Below are positions 36,696-47,084 of a DNA stretch of 64,000 bases, in pieces. The stretch spans positions 558,001 to 622,000 of the forward strand of contig NW_017265156.1 in assembly GCF_001638985.1 (NCBI RefSeq). The letters run 5' to 3'. This DNA is from Phycomyces blakesleeanus NRRL 1555(-). Its lineage: Eukaryota > Mucoromycota > Mucoromycetes > Mucorales > Phycomycetaceae. The notes beneath the pieces are model-generated. The model was not told the DNA's origin and searched no databases. It was given only the letters and a program-made list of their open reading frames with translations. The translations under genes and the position numbers were made by a program. Positions within the stretch are counted from its first letter, which is position 1; each line of letters starts with the position of its first letter.

Positions 36696-37839
36696 ATGCC
36701 AAAGTATTATTGTGGTAAGATGGCCAGAGAACGCATTGGTGCATAATACACGATCGGATCCTAAGATTTGCTTGTAGAATACTGCGATATTTTCCTGACA
36801 CACGACAGTTGTAAGTATACCTATCGGTGGCCTCACAAAGACAATGTTTTTTTTTTTGCATTCTTTTTCTTTTGTAGAATTACGATAATAATAAAATCCT
36901 CTTTTTGTATCTTTTTTTTTTACATAGCCTCTGTACGCAAGGCTCATAATGCGGGCAAGAACCATGTATTGAATGTTAGAAATTATTATGCAGGTGCGTA
37001 ATGAACACATTAGACGGTGTTTTGTGAGCTAAATATTTTTATGGTGGATTAGAGATTGGACAAGACAAAGCACAAGCGATCATTGATGAAATCACAAAAG
37101 CATACGAGAATTCTGCATCAGGTAAAAATACGAGAAAAGGGAATCAGCAATTTAGAAAAAAAGGGAGAAAGAGAGATCATAACTGTATAAATTGCGTATA
37201 GTATTGCCACCTCAATACGCGGGTTATCCTGTACCTCCTCCTGGTGCATGTAAGTTTTGGATTTTTTTTGGAGAAAAAAACAGAAAGAGATTTGGAAGGA
37301 CTGAATAGCATATAAACCAATTGGAATCTTGACGACATTTTTTTTTTAAAAAAAAGATGGAGTACCACCACCACACATGTATGGACGTCCACCACCGCAT
37401 ATGATGGGACGCCCACCTGCCGGTTTCCCTCCATTCCCTCCTCCGGGTATGTTTCCTCCCGGACATATGCCTCCTCCAGGTGGTATGCCCCCTCCCGGAC
37501 ATATGCCTCCTGGTGGTATGCCACCTCCTGGACATATGCCTCCTCCTGGACATATGCCTCCTCCCGGCCATATGCCACCTCGTAAGTATAACAACAGTAA
37601 TGATGTAGGATCTATTGGTGTATCGGAGTGAAGTCTATCGGACAATATTGTAATAGAATAGGGTTTCCCAAAAAAACATGCAGAATGAAAGATAGTAACT
37701 ATTTGACATTTCTCTCTCTCTTTCTCTTTCATATAATTCAGGTCCGATGTATGGCCAAGGACCTCCTCCTCCTGGATTCTATGGCGGACCTCCTCCTCCT
37801 CAGCAATCCGGCCCACCTGTCCACCCACCTTCATCTTAA
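36696..37839 (+). CDS. U1 small nuclear ribonucleoprotein C (U1-C)
   Basis: Seven exons (36696-36714, 36778-36810, 36928-36993, 37053-37121, 37202-37249, 37357-37581, 37742-37839) give 185 residues. The first is only 19 nt. The protein starts MPKYYCEYCDIFLTHDSS and continues VRKAHNAGKNHVLNVRNYY, the U1-C zinc finger with Cys6, Cys9, His24 and His30. GQDKAQAIIDEIT is the helix that follows. The C-terminal half is a Pro/Gly/Met repeat (units like PPPGHM), as in other U1-C proteins. U1-C stabilises U1 snRNP pairing with 5' splice sites. Intron 5 ends in a T10A8 palindrome (37338-37355) directly before the acceptor. Confidence 0.96.
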
Positions 37840-38107
37840 GATCCCACTCTACTTGTTTTCTGTAGCATTCTAATCGCAAGAACATTCTTTTTTTTATAAC
37901 AAAAAAAAACAACGATAAAAATAAACCGCACAATCGTATCACAAACCCAAGCTGATAAATCCCGGGAATATTCGATCTTTAAAAGAGTTGACTCACATAT
38001 ATCTTTGGCTGTACTTATCCTTATTTCCCTCTTTCTCTCCTTCTTTCTTTTATCTATTTTCCTACCTACCTTTTCTATCTATTATATTTACTCTTTGGCT
38101 TTACATC

Positions 38108-39270
38108 ATGAGTGTTACTTTTGGCGATGTTGAGGCTGCTTGGGCTCGGATAAACGTCACTCGTACGCCTGTCCACACTTGCGCAACATTTGATGCATTG
38201 GCTTCTCACACTACACCGGTTGAGTTGTTTTTCAAATGTGAATTATTCCAAAAGACTGGCTGTAAGTGAAAATTTTCCTTTTATGAATGCGTGCATATTT
38301 GTAATCGAGAAAAAAAAGGCGAAAAATTCTTATCGTTGATGTACAAAATAAAGCCTTTAAATTTAGAGGTGCAAGTAATGCTGTTGCTATGTTGTCAGAC
38401 GAGGAAGCTATAAATGGAGTGGTAGCACATTCTACTGGTAATCATGCTCAAGCAATTGCTTTGGCTGCCAAGGCACGTAACATACCTGCTTATGTGGTTA
38501 TGCCTCACAATGTACCTGAAATCAAAAAGATAGCAGTTCGGGGTTATGGTGGCACTGTCGTTGAATGTAACCCACCACAAAAAGCACGCGAAAAAGCCGT
38601 GAGTTTTCTCTTTGAATTAAAATTATTCTCCAAAGTAATGATGTTAAATTAAAGTGTTTGTTTGTTTGTTTCGATATTTGTTTAGGCAAGTGATATCCAG
38701 GCATCCACTGGAGCAGTGTTAATCCACCCATTCGAAAATCCTAGGGTGATGGCTGGCCAAGGCACAATTGCCTATGAATTCTTGGAACAGGTGGATCTGG
38801 ACGCTTTGATTGTTCCCGTGGGAGGAGGAGGAATGATCTCAGGTTGTGCTGTTGCAGCCAAGGGAATCAAACCTACTATTAAGGTGTTTGGTGCAGAACC
38901 TGCTGCTGTAGACAAATGTTCTCGTTCCTATAACTCCAAGACACACCAGACTAGCCTTCCGGGATCGACTTCAGTTGCTGACGGATTGCTAACTACTCTT
39001 GGCGTGAATGCTTTTCCTATTTTGCTGTCTAGTGTAGATGGCGTGTTTACTGTAACCGAAGAAGAGATTGTCCGTGCCATGAAGTTGGTGTGGACACGGA
39101 TGAAGCTGATGATTGAACCAAGCTCAGCTGTTGGTGTGGCTGTTGCTCTTTACAACAATGAATTCCAAGAGAGAGTAAAAAAAGATAAACTTGGCCGTAT
39201 TGGGATTGTGTTGGGAGGTGGAAACGTGGATCCTGCACGGGCTATCGAATTGTTTGAAAGATACAAATAA
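38108..39270 (+). CDS. Serine racemase / PLP-dependent threonine-serine dehydratase
   Basis: Three exons (38108-38261, 38354-38598, 38686-39270) give 327 residues, near the 323-340 of eukaryotic serine racemases. KTGSFKFRGASNA carries the PLP lysine (Lys54). HSTGNHAQA binds the substrate carboxylate and the glycine loop VGGGGM (residues 178-183) holds the PLP phosphate. EPSSAVGVAV and LGGGNVD close the active site. There is no C-terminal ACT regulatory domain, which separates it from biosynthetic threonine deaminase. These enzymes interconvert L- and D-serine and also eliminate water to pyruvate; which dominates here is unknown. A 5' leader rich in CTTTCTT precedes the start. Confidence 0.92.
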
Positions 39271-39619
39271 ATGGCACGTGCCTGAAGAATAAAAATCATT
39301 CCGCTCATATAATCAATAAGAGGCAAGAAAGGAACATCTCGGAAATCCATACAAAAAATAAATAAATCTTGGGTCATTTTTAATACTTCAAATAATAATA
39401 GTAATATAATATAGTATATTATAGTATAGTATAATAGAAAATATATACCATATTGATCATTTAATCGCTTGATTTATTCATTTTATTTGTCAGTTCCTTA
39501 TTCTTATTACTATTGCCATTAATATTACTATCACTATTAATAATACGTTTTCTTTATCCTTATCCGATTATTATTACTGTTCTACATTCACTTGACAATC
39601 TTCCCAAAAAAGTTTAATA
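39271..39619. other. Intergenic region
   Basis: 349 bases with AATA, TATAG and ATT triplet repeats. No gene is visible. Confidence 0.45.
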
Positions 39620-40982
39620 ATGGGAAACCTTTTCTCCAAGACAAAGGTAAATAACACATAATTCAATACTCTAGCTCATGCATTCAAAGACAGATCCAAA
39701 TGACTACGAGAAAATTCTGTCAGAGCTTGACGACAGCATTCAAAAGGCACAAATCAGACTATCTGACATCAAGATTCGCGAACGCCGAACAGGTGTCTTG
39801 CTTGTCATCTACAGTGCCATCTTGTGGCTAGTCTATGTCGCCTACTGTTTCTTCACTCTTCACAGCCACGACAGCACCTATGAGACGGTCGCACTCACTA
39901 TTGCACCAGTTGTTGTACTTCCGGTTGTGTAAGTCTGATTATGATGGTGTGAACATGTCAAGTGACTCATTTAACCTGTGGTCATAGGCTCTATTATACC
40001 CGTATCTTAGTTCGTTGGGTATACACGCGACGACAAAGCAATGAAGAAGCGCGATTAACAACTCTTAGAGCTCAACAAAAGCTAAAGGTTGAAGAGCTCA
40101 AAAAGTCTACTGCTTACTATACAACAAAGTCACTTTTGGAACGTTATGATGGAAAAAAGGAAGAGAACAGAATGCCAGGCAACCAAGGATTTCCCGGACA
40201 GGATCTCCGTCAACGAAAACCTGGTAAGTAGAATCGTCCACAGATTAAACGAATAAATATAATTCTCGGATGAATAAGTGTATCTGAGTGGAGTATATTG
40301 ATATTTTCGGATTTTGTAGCTTCTATGCAACCAGGACACTCTGGACCACAGCCTACAAACAACCCAAACAACAGACAAGGCCCTCAAGGACAGTTCGGTC
40401 CTCAGGGTCAACATGGTCAACAAGGACCTCATCAGGTACAAAACCTGACTAATGGACCACAATCACAGCCGCAACAACAGCAACAGCAACAACAACAGCA
40501 ACAACAAATGACTTTCCGCCCCCAACAGCCCGCACAACCCCAGTGGTATGATAAATTAGTAGATGCATTGGTTGGCGAAGACACTCCAGAAACAAAATAT
40601 GCTCTGATTTGTGGTCATTGCTTTGCTCACAACGGGCTTGCTCTTGCTCAGGAGATTGAAGTAATCCGTAAGTGAGAAAAAAGGAAGGGGGAGAGGTTTG
40701 GTACTATAATAGATGTGGCTAATGATCGGAGCAATAGAATACACTTGTCCCAACTGTAAGAAGTTCAACCCTTCTCGTCGGTCCAGACAGCTTCATCCCG
40801 GAGGACCTGTTATGCCAACTAGATCTCCTTCACCCGATCCATTTAGCCAGAGAGGCTCTTCGCCTGCACCATCAATCGATAGTTCTCACCACGATGGCAC
40901 CAGTTCAATTCCTAAAGTATCTCATGAAGTTACCGAAGATCACCCTAATCATGAACACTCTATTGAACAGAATGGATCATAA
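39620..40982 (+). CDS. LNP1: Lunapark ER-junction protein
   Basis: Five exons (39620-39646, 39675-39928, 39988-40223, 40320-40667, 40738-40982) give 369 residues. MGNLF gives an N-myristoylation consensus (Gly2). A coiled coil (DYEKILSELDDSIQKAQ) precedes two membrane helices (VLLVIYSAILWLVYVAYC; TIAPVVVLPVVLYY) and a second coiled coil. A Gln-rich spacer (CAA/CAG repeats, 40466-40508) leads to a C-terminal zinc finger: ICGHC at Cys270/273 and YTCPNC at Cys292/295. Lunapark stabilises three-way ER tubule junctions opposite the fusogen Sey1/atlastin. The 28-nt gap between exons 1 and 2 is unusually short for an intron, yet reading through needs TAA, so either the intron is minimal or the first exon is a different one. 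Confidence 0.88.
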
Positions 40983-41041
40983 ATCATTAATTAAAAAAAT
41001 AAATACCACAAAGAGCAAGAGCAAGAGAAAGAGAGATATAG

Positions 41042-41076
<35 letters not shown>

Positions 41077-42202
41077 CAGTGATAGTAATAGTGATAAAAA
41101 TATATAGAGAAAGAAGGAGGAAGATATATATATATATATATATATATAATTATCTTTATATTGTAGCTATTCATATTATTCATATTAGTTCAACTTCAAT
41201 GGTGAGACGAAGGCAGGGTAGAAATAGCCAAGTAAAGTACTTTAAGAGGAAAAAGCTGGTTTCACTTTACCCACATACAAACACATATATACACACTTCA
41301 TGATCAGCCTGGATTGAACCACAAGATATTTGGTTTCATTTTGGTTATGAAACTAGTATTTTTATTATTATTATGGTTTTTATGTCTATGCTGTGTCCCG
41401 GGTTTTATTATTGAGAAAGGTCATTTGAGGTATAGACTTGCGTGATCTTATATAATATGTATGCATTTGTATTTTCACAAGCTTTGTTCCCTTGATTTTT
41501 TATTCTTTTTTCTCTTATTTGATATGATTTTCATAAGAGCATAGATAAATACAAAAAGAAAGTATTCCGAGCAGAATAATCAAGAGCAATAAGATAAAGA
41601 GTATTATACAATCATGATTGCAAGTAACATAGAATGAACCTCTACGAGACATTAATGGCCGTCAAAAAAGAAATGATGTGGGAATAACAAGGATATGATC
41701 TTTGATAGACACAATGTACAACATCAACTGAATGAACAATGGAACACGAATGTGATACGCTTAAACGTACACTTCTCTAGGATCGGCATATGAAAGGTGT
41801 AGACGATATGTTGTACTACAAAAAGCCATTTTTTTTTATGTTGATGATGGCATACCAAGCTACGATCATAAAGGAAATATATGATAATAGACACCGCAAA
41901 TAAGAATAAATAAATCTACTAGCCATTTAACTAGTTTAAATATCAAGCCGTGTCTATAAAGCACATCATAAGCGACACATAACAGGAGAAAAGAAGGGGG
42001 ATGAGGACCCTGTTAATATTCTTGGTATCTTACTTTATTCTTTATTCTATTTTTTTGTGAACCACCTTTATTTTATTTTTCATATGTAATTTATTGGAAT
42101 CACTTCCTGGCTAAACAAAATGACAACCTCATGGCGTGTTTCGGGGCTCTTTATGAGTTTCAAGAGCAAGACGTCGCAGTGCTGTACGCCCTGTGCGGGA
42201 AA
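40983..42202. other. Intergenic region
   Basis: About 1.2 kb. (TA)n microsatellites at 41057-41077 and 41127-41148, then AT-rich sequence with no recognisable gene. GC content rises from about 42130 towards the next promoter. Confidence 0.45.
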
Positions 42203-42287
42203 GCACGGACGATGTTTTCACATGGCCAAGCAGGAGTATTCTTATGGCTTGGTTTGGGACGACTGTTGTCGCACGCGTATATAAAAT
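42203..42287 (+). promoter_or_regulatory. Promoter of VIP1-like copy A (shared motif plus TATA box)
   Basis: GCACGGACG at 42203-42211 and TTCACATG at 42217-42224 both recur upstream of the paralogue at 62523-62548. TATATAAAA follows at 42279-42287, 57 bases before the start codon. Confidence 0.5.
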
Positions 42288-42343
42288 GGGTCTGGGTACG
42301 TATGTTCCATGTATTCCCGCTCTTTCTCTTTTACTTTCTTGCC

Positions 42344-43716
42344 ATGACTGTCTGGAACACAATCACGGTAGAGCAACAGCTTAAATCATATACATAGATA
42401 CATATATATGCATACTTATGTATATACAAAATACTCATACTCCTATAGATCCCCGAGACTCCATCTCCAAACCTTGTCCTTGTCAAAAACATTTCCCCAA
42501 ACTCTTCAGAGAAGACAGGTAAGGACAAATGATATGATATCCCAAGGGATATCCGATTCACAGTTCTTCTATCTTAGTCAAGGAGTTTTTCTTGTTCTGT
42601 GGAAAGATCAAAGAGTTTGACCTCGTCTTGTAAGTATTGAGCTTTCCCCAACAAAAAGAAAAGAAAAAGAAAATAAACAAAGGAATCACGCGCGTTGATG
42701 TTGGGGTTGATAAAATGACACGCTCAAGGACCTATCATCTTCTTGATACATAAATATATATGGGGATATGTGGGTGTGGGTGTGGGTGTTTTTATTTTTC
42801 TTTATTTTCTGTTACCTTTTTGTGGGGCCAAGATATTTCCATGGCAACAAATTACAAGTATCGTAACTCTTACTAAAGCCTGTTATTTGTAGTGATGAAG
42901 ACCGAGCTCATCAAACTGCCTTGATCAACTTTGAGCGTGAATCTGCTGCCAAAACTGCCGCTCTTTTGAGCAACGGTAAGTCTACTAGTGATTGCTGTGT
43001 AACTGTTGTCCAAAGCAAGACACAAGAAAACTCACGGTCCACATTATTGTTAAATATAGCCTTGATTGATGACAGTCATATCACTGCCGTGCCTTTTTTT
43101 GAGACAACTCCTTCCGGAGAGTCTGACAAAGAGGTCGATGCCGAAGGTTCTGAAGATCACCAGTCAGCCAAGCCAAAGTCTCGTATTGCTGCCGAAATCC
43201 TTGCCCATGGTTATTTGTTGCAAGACCATATTGTGGCCAAGGGTCTCGAATACGACTCCAAGTACAACCTTTCGTCACGTCTTCAGGGTTACCTTTCCAC
43301 ACTCCAGTCTAATAGTAAGCCTTTTATATTTCTATAATAGGTGAAACCGGTCTTTTTTTTTTGTTTTTTTCTTATACATAACCTGATTCTTAAATTTTGT
43401 TCTTTTATTTTTATTTTTATTTTTAGTCAAGCACTTTGATGAAAAATACCGCATTTGGGACAAGGCCATAGAGATTGATCAAAAGTACAAGATCCAAGAA
43501 AAGGTTCAAAATGCCGCTCAGACCGCACAGCACACTGCCCAGGCCGCTCTTCAAACACCCACGGGTCAAAAGGTGCATGACCTCGCTAACCAAACCTTGG
43601 CACAAATTGCTATTGTCCATTATGAAGCCAAAAGAATTCAGAGTGAGAAGGGAACCCACTCACCTGAAGGCAATGAACCCGCAGAACATGTTGAGCCTAT
43701 CAAACAAGCTGCCTAA
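42344..43716 (+). CDS. RRM protein of the VIP1 family, copy A
   Basis: Six exons (42344-42367, 42449-42518, 42578-42629, 42893-42975, 43060-43314, 43427-43716) give 257 residues. The RRM spans about residues 14-85: NLVLVKNIS (RNP2 region), EKTVKEFFLFCGKIKEFDLV, TALINFERESAAKTAALL. The RNP1 motif is weak, as in fungal VIP1 and plant BPA1-type proteins. A conserved second half holds KSRIAAEILAHGYLLQDH, a Lys/Asp helix and an Ala/Gln-rich repeat (QTAQHTAQAAL). Family members are poorly understood; fission yeast Vip1 is the closest I can name. The first five exons match copy B in length exactly (24, 70, 52, 83, 255). Confidence 0.85.
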
Positions 43717-44250
43717 AAAAAACACACAAACACACACACCTACACACACACACACTTGCTCACTCAATCACTTACCCACTCACTCGCTTACTCAAGCAAG
43801 AAAAAAAAATTGAATTAACCTCTACCATTTTGTCTTCTTTCAAATACAAAAACTTGCTCCATTTATTCTCTTGGTCATTTTTATCAAGAATTTACATCCG
43901 TGTAATTTTTTTTGACAATTCTTGGAGTCTTTTTTTTATATATCATAAGACAAAGGAGAGAAATGAAGCCGTGAAATAATCTTCTATATAGTCATATAGT
44001 TATATATAGCTTAAACCACTTACTGCATTCACAGATTCATTGCAGAATCGTATATCATATACAAGGTTATGTGCATGTGTATGAGAATTATATGCATAGT
44101 ATATGTACAAGCACAATTTCTTTTCCTTTGTTAAAAAATAAATAAATAAAAAGTAAACAAAAAAAAAAGATCACTATATTGTGTAAGGGAACCAAAATTC
44201 TGAAAGTCCCAAAGTAAATTTTATCCTTCTTTTGCTGTTTGAATTTAGCA
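43717..44250. other. Intergenic region with CA repeats
   Basis: 534 bases. (CA)n and CTCACT repeats at 43720-43790 form the 3' UTR of copy A. The rest is AT-rich and nothing else is recognised. Confidence 0.45.
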
Positions 44251-46663
44251 ATGTCAACACCAACTCGATCTCTAAATCTCAATCGTCATTCTGATGATCC
44301 TCTTGAAGGAATCAGAAAAAAGACATGTACTTCATTACACAAATCACTCCAAACAAGTCATGAAATGCAATCAGTGACAATGACCACAGAACAACTTGCT
44401 ATAGCCTTTATTCAACTGAATGAATTCTCTACTGCAAGTGTTACATACATACATACACATACATATATATATAGTTTTGTTTTGTTTTGCTTCCATGTAC
44501 ATTACATGTATCTATTAATACATCCATACATACATGCATGCACGAATACATACATATATGCATGTACTACATATCTGTGCCCTGCACGCAAGCGTATATT
44601 TATTGAATTCAATCTTTATTCTCGCCTCTTATCTAATAATCATTTTGTAGGCCGAGGATCTTTCACGTATTGCAAGACAGATATGTGTCTTGAAGAGGCA
44701 ACTAAGATTTTCCTCTGTAGACTTTGTCAAAACAGTATTAAGCAATCTTGATCCTTCAAAATCATATCTATCTGTTTTTCATCAACTAGCTGGCATGACT
44801 ATATCTGTGATATCTCTGGATACTTTTGTAGAACAAGCCCCTCAAGCATGGCTTGTAGACCAATGCAGGAAACTAATACCGGAAGATTCGGTTGCTTATC
44901 GAGGCAAGGCAAAATCATCACAATCCTTTTTTTATACATTTTAACTTATATGTTTTGAAATACTCGAGTAGATTATGTGGCTAGTCTAATCGCAATTGAA
45001 TGGAAATTGACATACAGACCAACATGGAATCAAGATACTACTCTGGATAAAATCCTCGAGTCTTCACTCAAAGCATTTGTTGTAACAAGGTAAGATCTAC
45101 ACATTTATGCCAATTAGACATCGAAAACCTTTCCCTCTTTTATATTCCTACCTTTATTTATTCAAACCTTCTGGAATCATCTCGCTTTTTTTTATATAGT
45201 GAGCCAATGAGGGATGGTGTTTATTTGGAACACTTTCTCCAACTACTACAAGATCCAAACAAGTTGAAGATCTTTAGCCGGCAAGAACGCCAGATTCTTG
45301 TGACAACCCTCTTGGATCGGGTTCTGTGGCAAACGGATGCTATTGATTGTTCGGTCCAGAGTATAATGTCTGCAAAGGAGTTGGTGTGTGCAGGTAATAT
45401 GGAATGTCTAAATTATATATGTATATGCCCGTACGTAAATGTGTGTATAAATGTGTATTCAATTATGTTCTATCAAGATGGCTCAAAATACTTTACAACG
45501 CGTCGGTCTATATTGGGTTACCTTACAAGCTGGCTGAAAGACGAGAAACAGCCTAGCCCTGCATTCTATTGCCCTTTATTACCTTGCTGTGCATTGGATA
45601 AAGTACATGCTACTACAATGGTCAGGATCATTTTATTTTTTATCTCTTATCTTCTATTTTGAATGAGGTCAGCTTCCAATCAACTGACAAGCCATGGTAC
45701 AGAATCTATCGAATAGTACTATAATCCTGTCTCTCTGTCGTGCAATGTGTGAGTCTCTTGAGGGAGATCAGGCGATAGTGAGGATAGTAGAGAGTGTGAG
45801 TGCATATACAAGCTTGATATTTGAAGAACTATCAAACCAGGCTGATTTGGGAAGACTTGCACTACTACTGTCCTTTATACAAATCACGCTACACTATAAG
45901 GGTGATTCTGTAGGACTCAATTATGCCTCCTGGTTCCAAGTAAGTTTAATAAAATAAAACAAAAAACGTTTTATTCATCTCAAGGGAGATTTTTTTAAAA
46001 AAAAATCAATTGTACTAGTCAGCACTTATAGACCCAAATACCACATGTTTAAAAACCAAGAAGAATGGTCAAGTATTGATAAAGTGTCTTGAAGACATGA
46101 TCCCATTTGAATCACCAGCCATACTTCAGGTACCCAATTGATCTATTGACCAGAAAGAAAATAAGTAACAAATAATCCTTTCAACAGATCCATGCAAGAG
46201 CTCTCTATGGCTGTCAAGCATTGCCATCCTCACACTACATATCTATTGTTAAGACACGTTTATTGGATTTAGGAGTAAGTCTATCAAAACACGACTTTAA
46301 TCAGGTTAAGTTCTCCCTGACCCATTTATAATTATCCAGTTGGATTCTTCTCTTAAGCAATTACCTCTTTCGATCAATACCCCCCTCGTAACAGAAAAGG
46401 GGAAAGTTGTACGTGGTCATTCAGCATTGGACATCCAAGAACTCGTCCAAACTTATGTGAACACAAACACTGTTCCAAAGTCATTGTGGGAGGCATCTAT
46501 TTTTCAGGCGCGCTGGTTCAAAGCAACATTTCTGCCAGCTTTGGTGTCCTGGAATCACACAGACCAACAGCTGAGTGTGGCACACAAAAAGTTGATCAAA
46601 TCGCTCTATGAAAAAGGAAAGATGCCAGATGGGCTTTACCGAGAATTCCAGAACATGGTTTAA
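44251..46663 (+). CDS. Fanconi anemia group A (FANCA)-like protein
   Basis: Nine exons (44251-44439, 44651-44903, 44972-45089, 45200-45393, 45478-45620, 45703-45939, 46019-46129, 46188-46274, 46340-46663) give 551 residues. The last third is diagnostic: DMIPFESPAILQIHARAL, then YISIVKTRLLDLG, LSINTP, and EASIF followed by FLPALVSW and a SLYEKGKMPDGLY end. This is the order seen in the middle of animal FANCA. The human protein has over 1400 residues, so this one corresponds to the N-terminal half only. FANCA is part of the core complex for interstrand crosslink repair. Intron 2 has a GC donor (CGAG|GCAAGG). The exon 1 donor (GTTACA) and exon 5 donor (GTCAGG, or GTACAT at 45603) are weak, so those edges may move by a few codons. 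Confidence 0.72.
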
Positions 46664-47084
46664 TATACACTACATTTTCTGTACTACATTGTGCTCAAAA
46701 TTATATGTCAATATTAAAAAAAGAAAAAGAAATAGAGAGAGGATGATAAATATTATTAAATTGAAACATAAATGGAAATATATGGAAATAAAATACTAAA
46801 GAAAAGAAAAGAAACCGGGGGAAGAGGGAATAGGGGGATCTTGAAGACCTGTGGCCGTGGGTAGTAAAAGAAGACCAGAAAGAAAGAAAAAAAGATAGGA
46901 CAGTTATTGAAAGAATATTGTTTTCTTCTTCTAGTCTTGATTTTGATCCTTGGCAGAAGTTCAATGTAGATATCATTATTATTGTTATTATTATTATTGT
47001 TATTGTTATTGTTATTGTTGTTGTTGTTGTTGCTGATGATGTTGCTGTTGCTGTTGCTGTTGTGAGGACTTGTCTTATCCTTGA
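46664..47084. other. Convergent 3' region with triplet repeats
   Basis: 421 bases between converging genes. It holds an A/G-rich stretch and a long ATT/GTT/GCT triplet array at 46974-47061. Confidence 0.5.
46974..47061. repeat. Imperfect TTR triplet microsatellite (ATT/GTT/GCT)
   Basis: About 88 bases of mixed TTA, TTG and CTG triplets just beyond the stop codon of the acyl-CoA synthetase gene. Confidence 0.8.

Noticed and set aside
42129..42397. Overlapping 77-88 codon frames upstream of VIP1-like copy A
   Set aside because: They lie over the promoter with its TATA box and shared motif, and have no domain.
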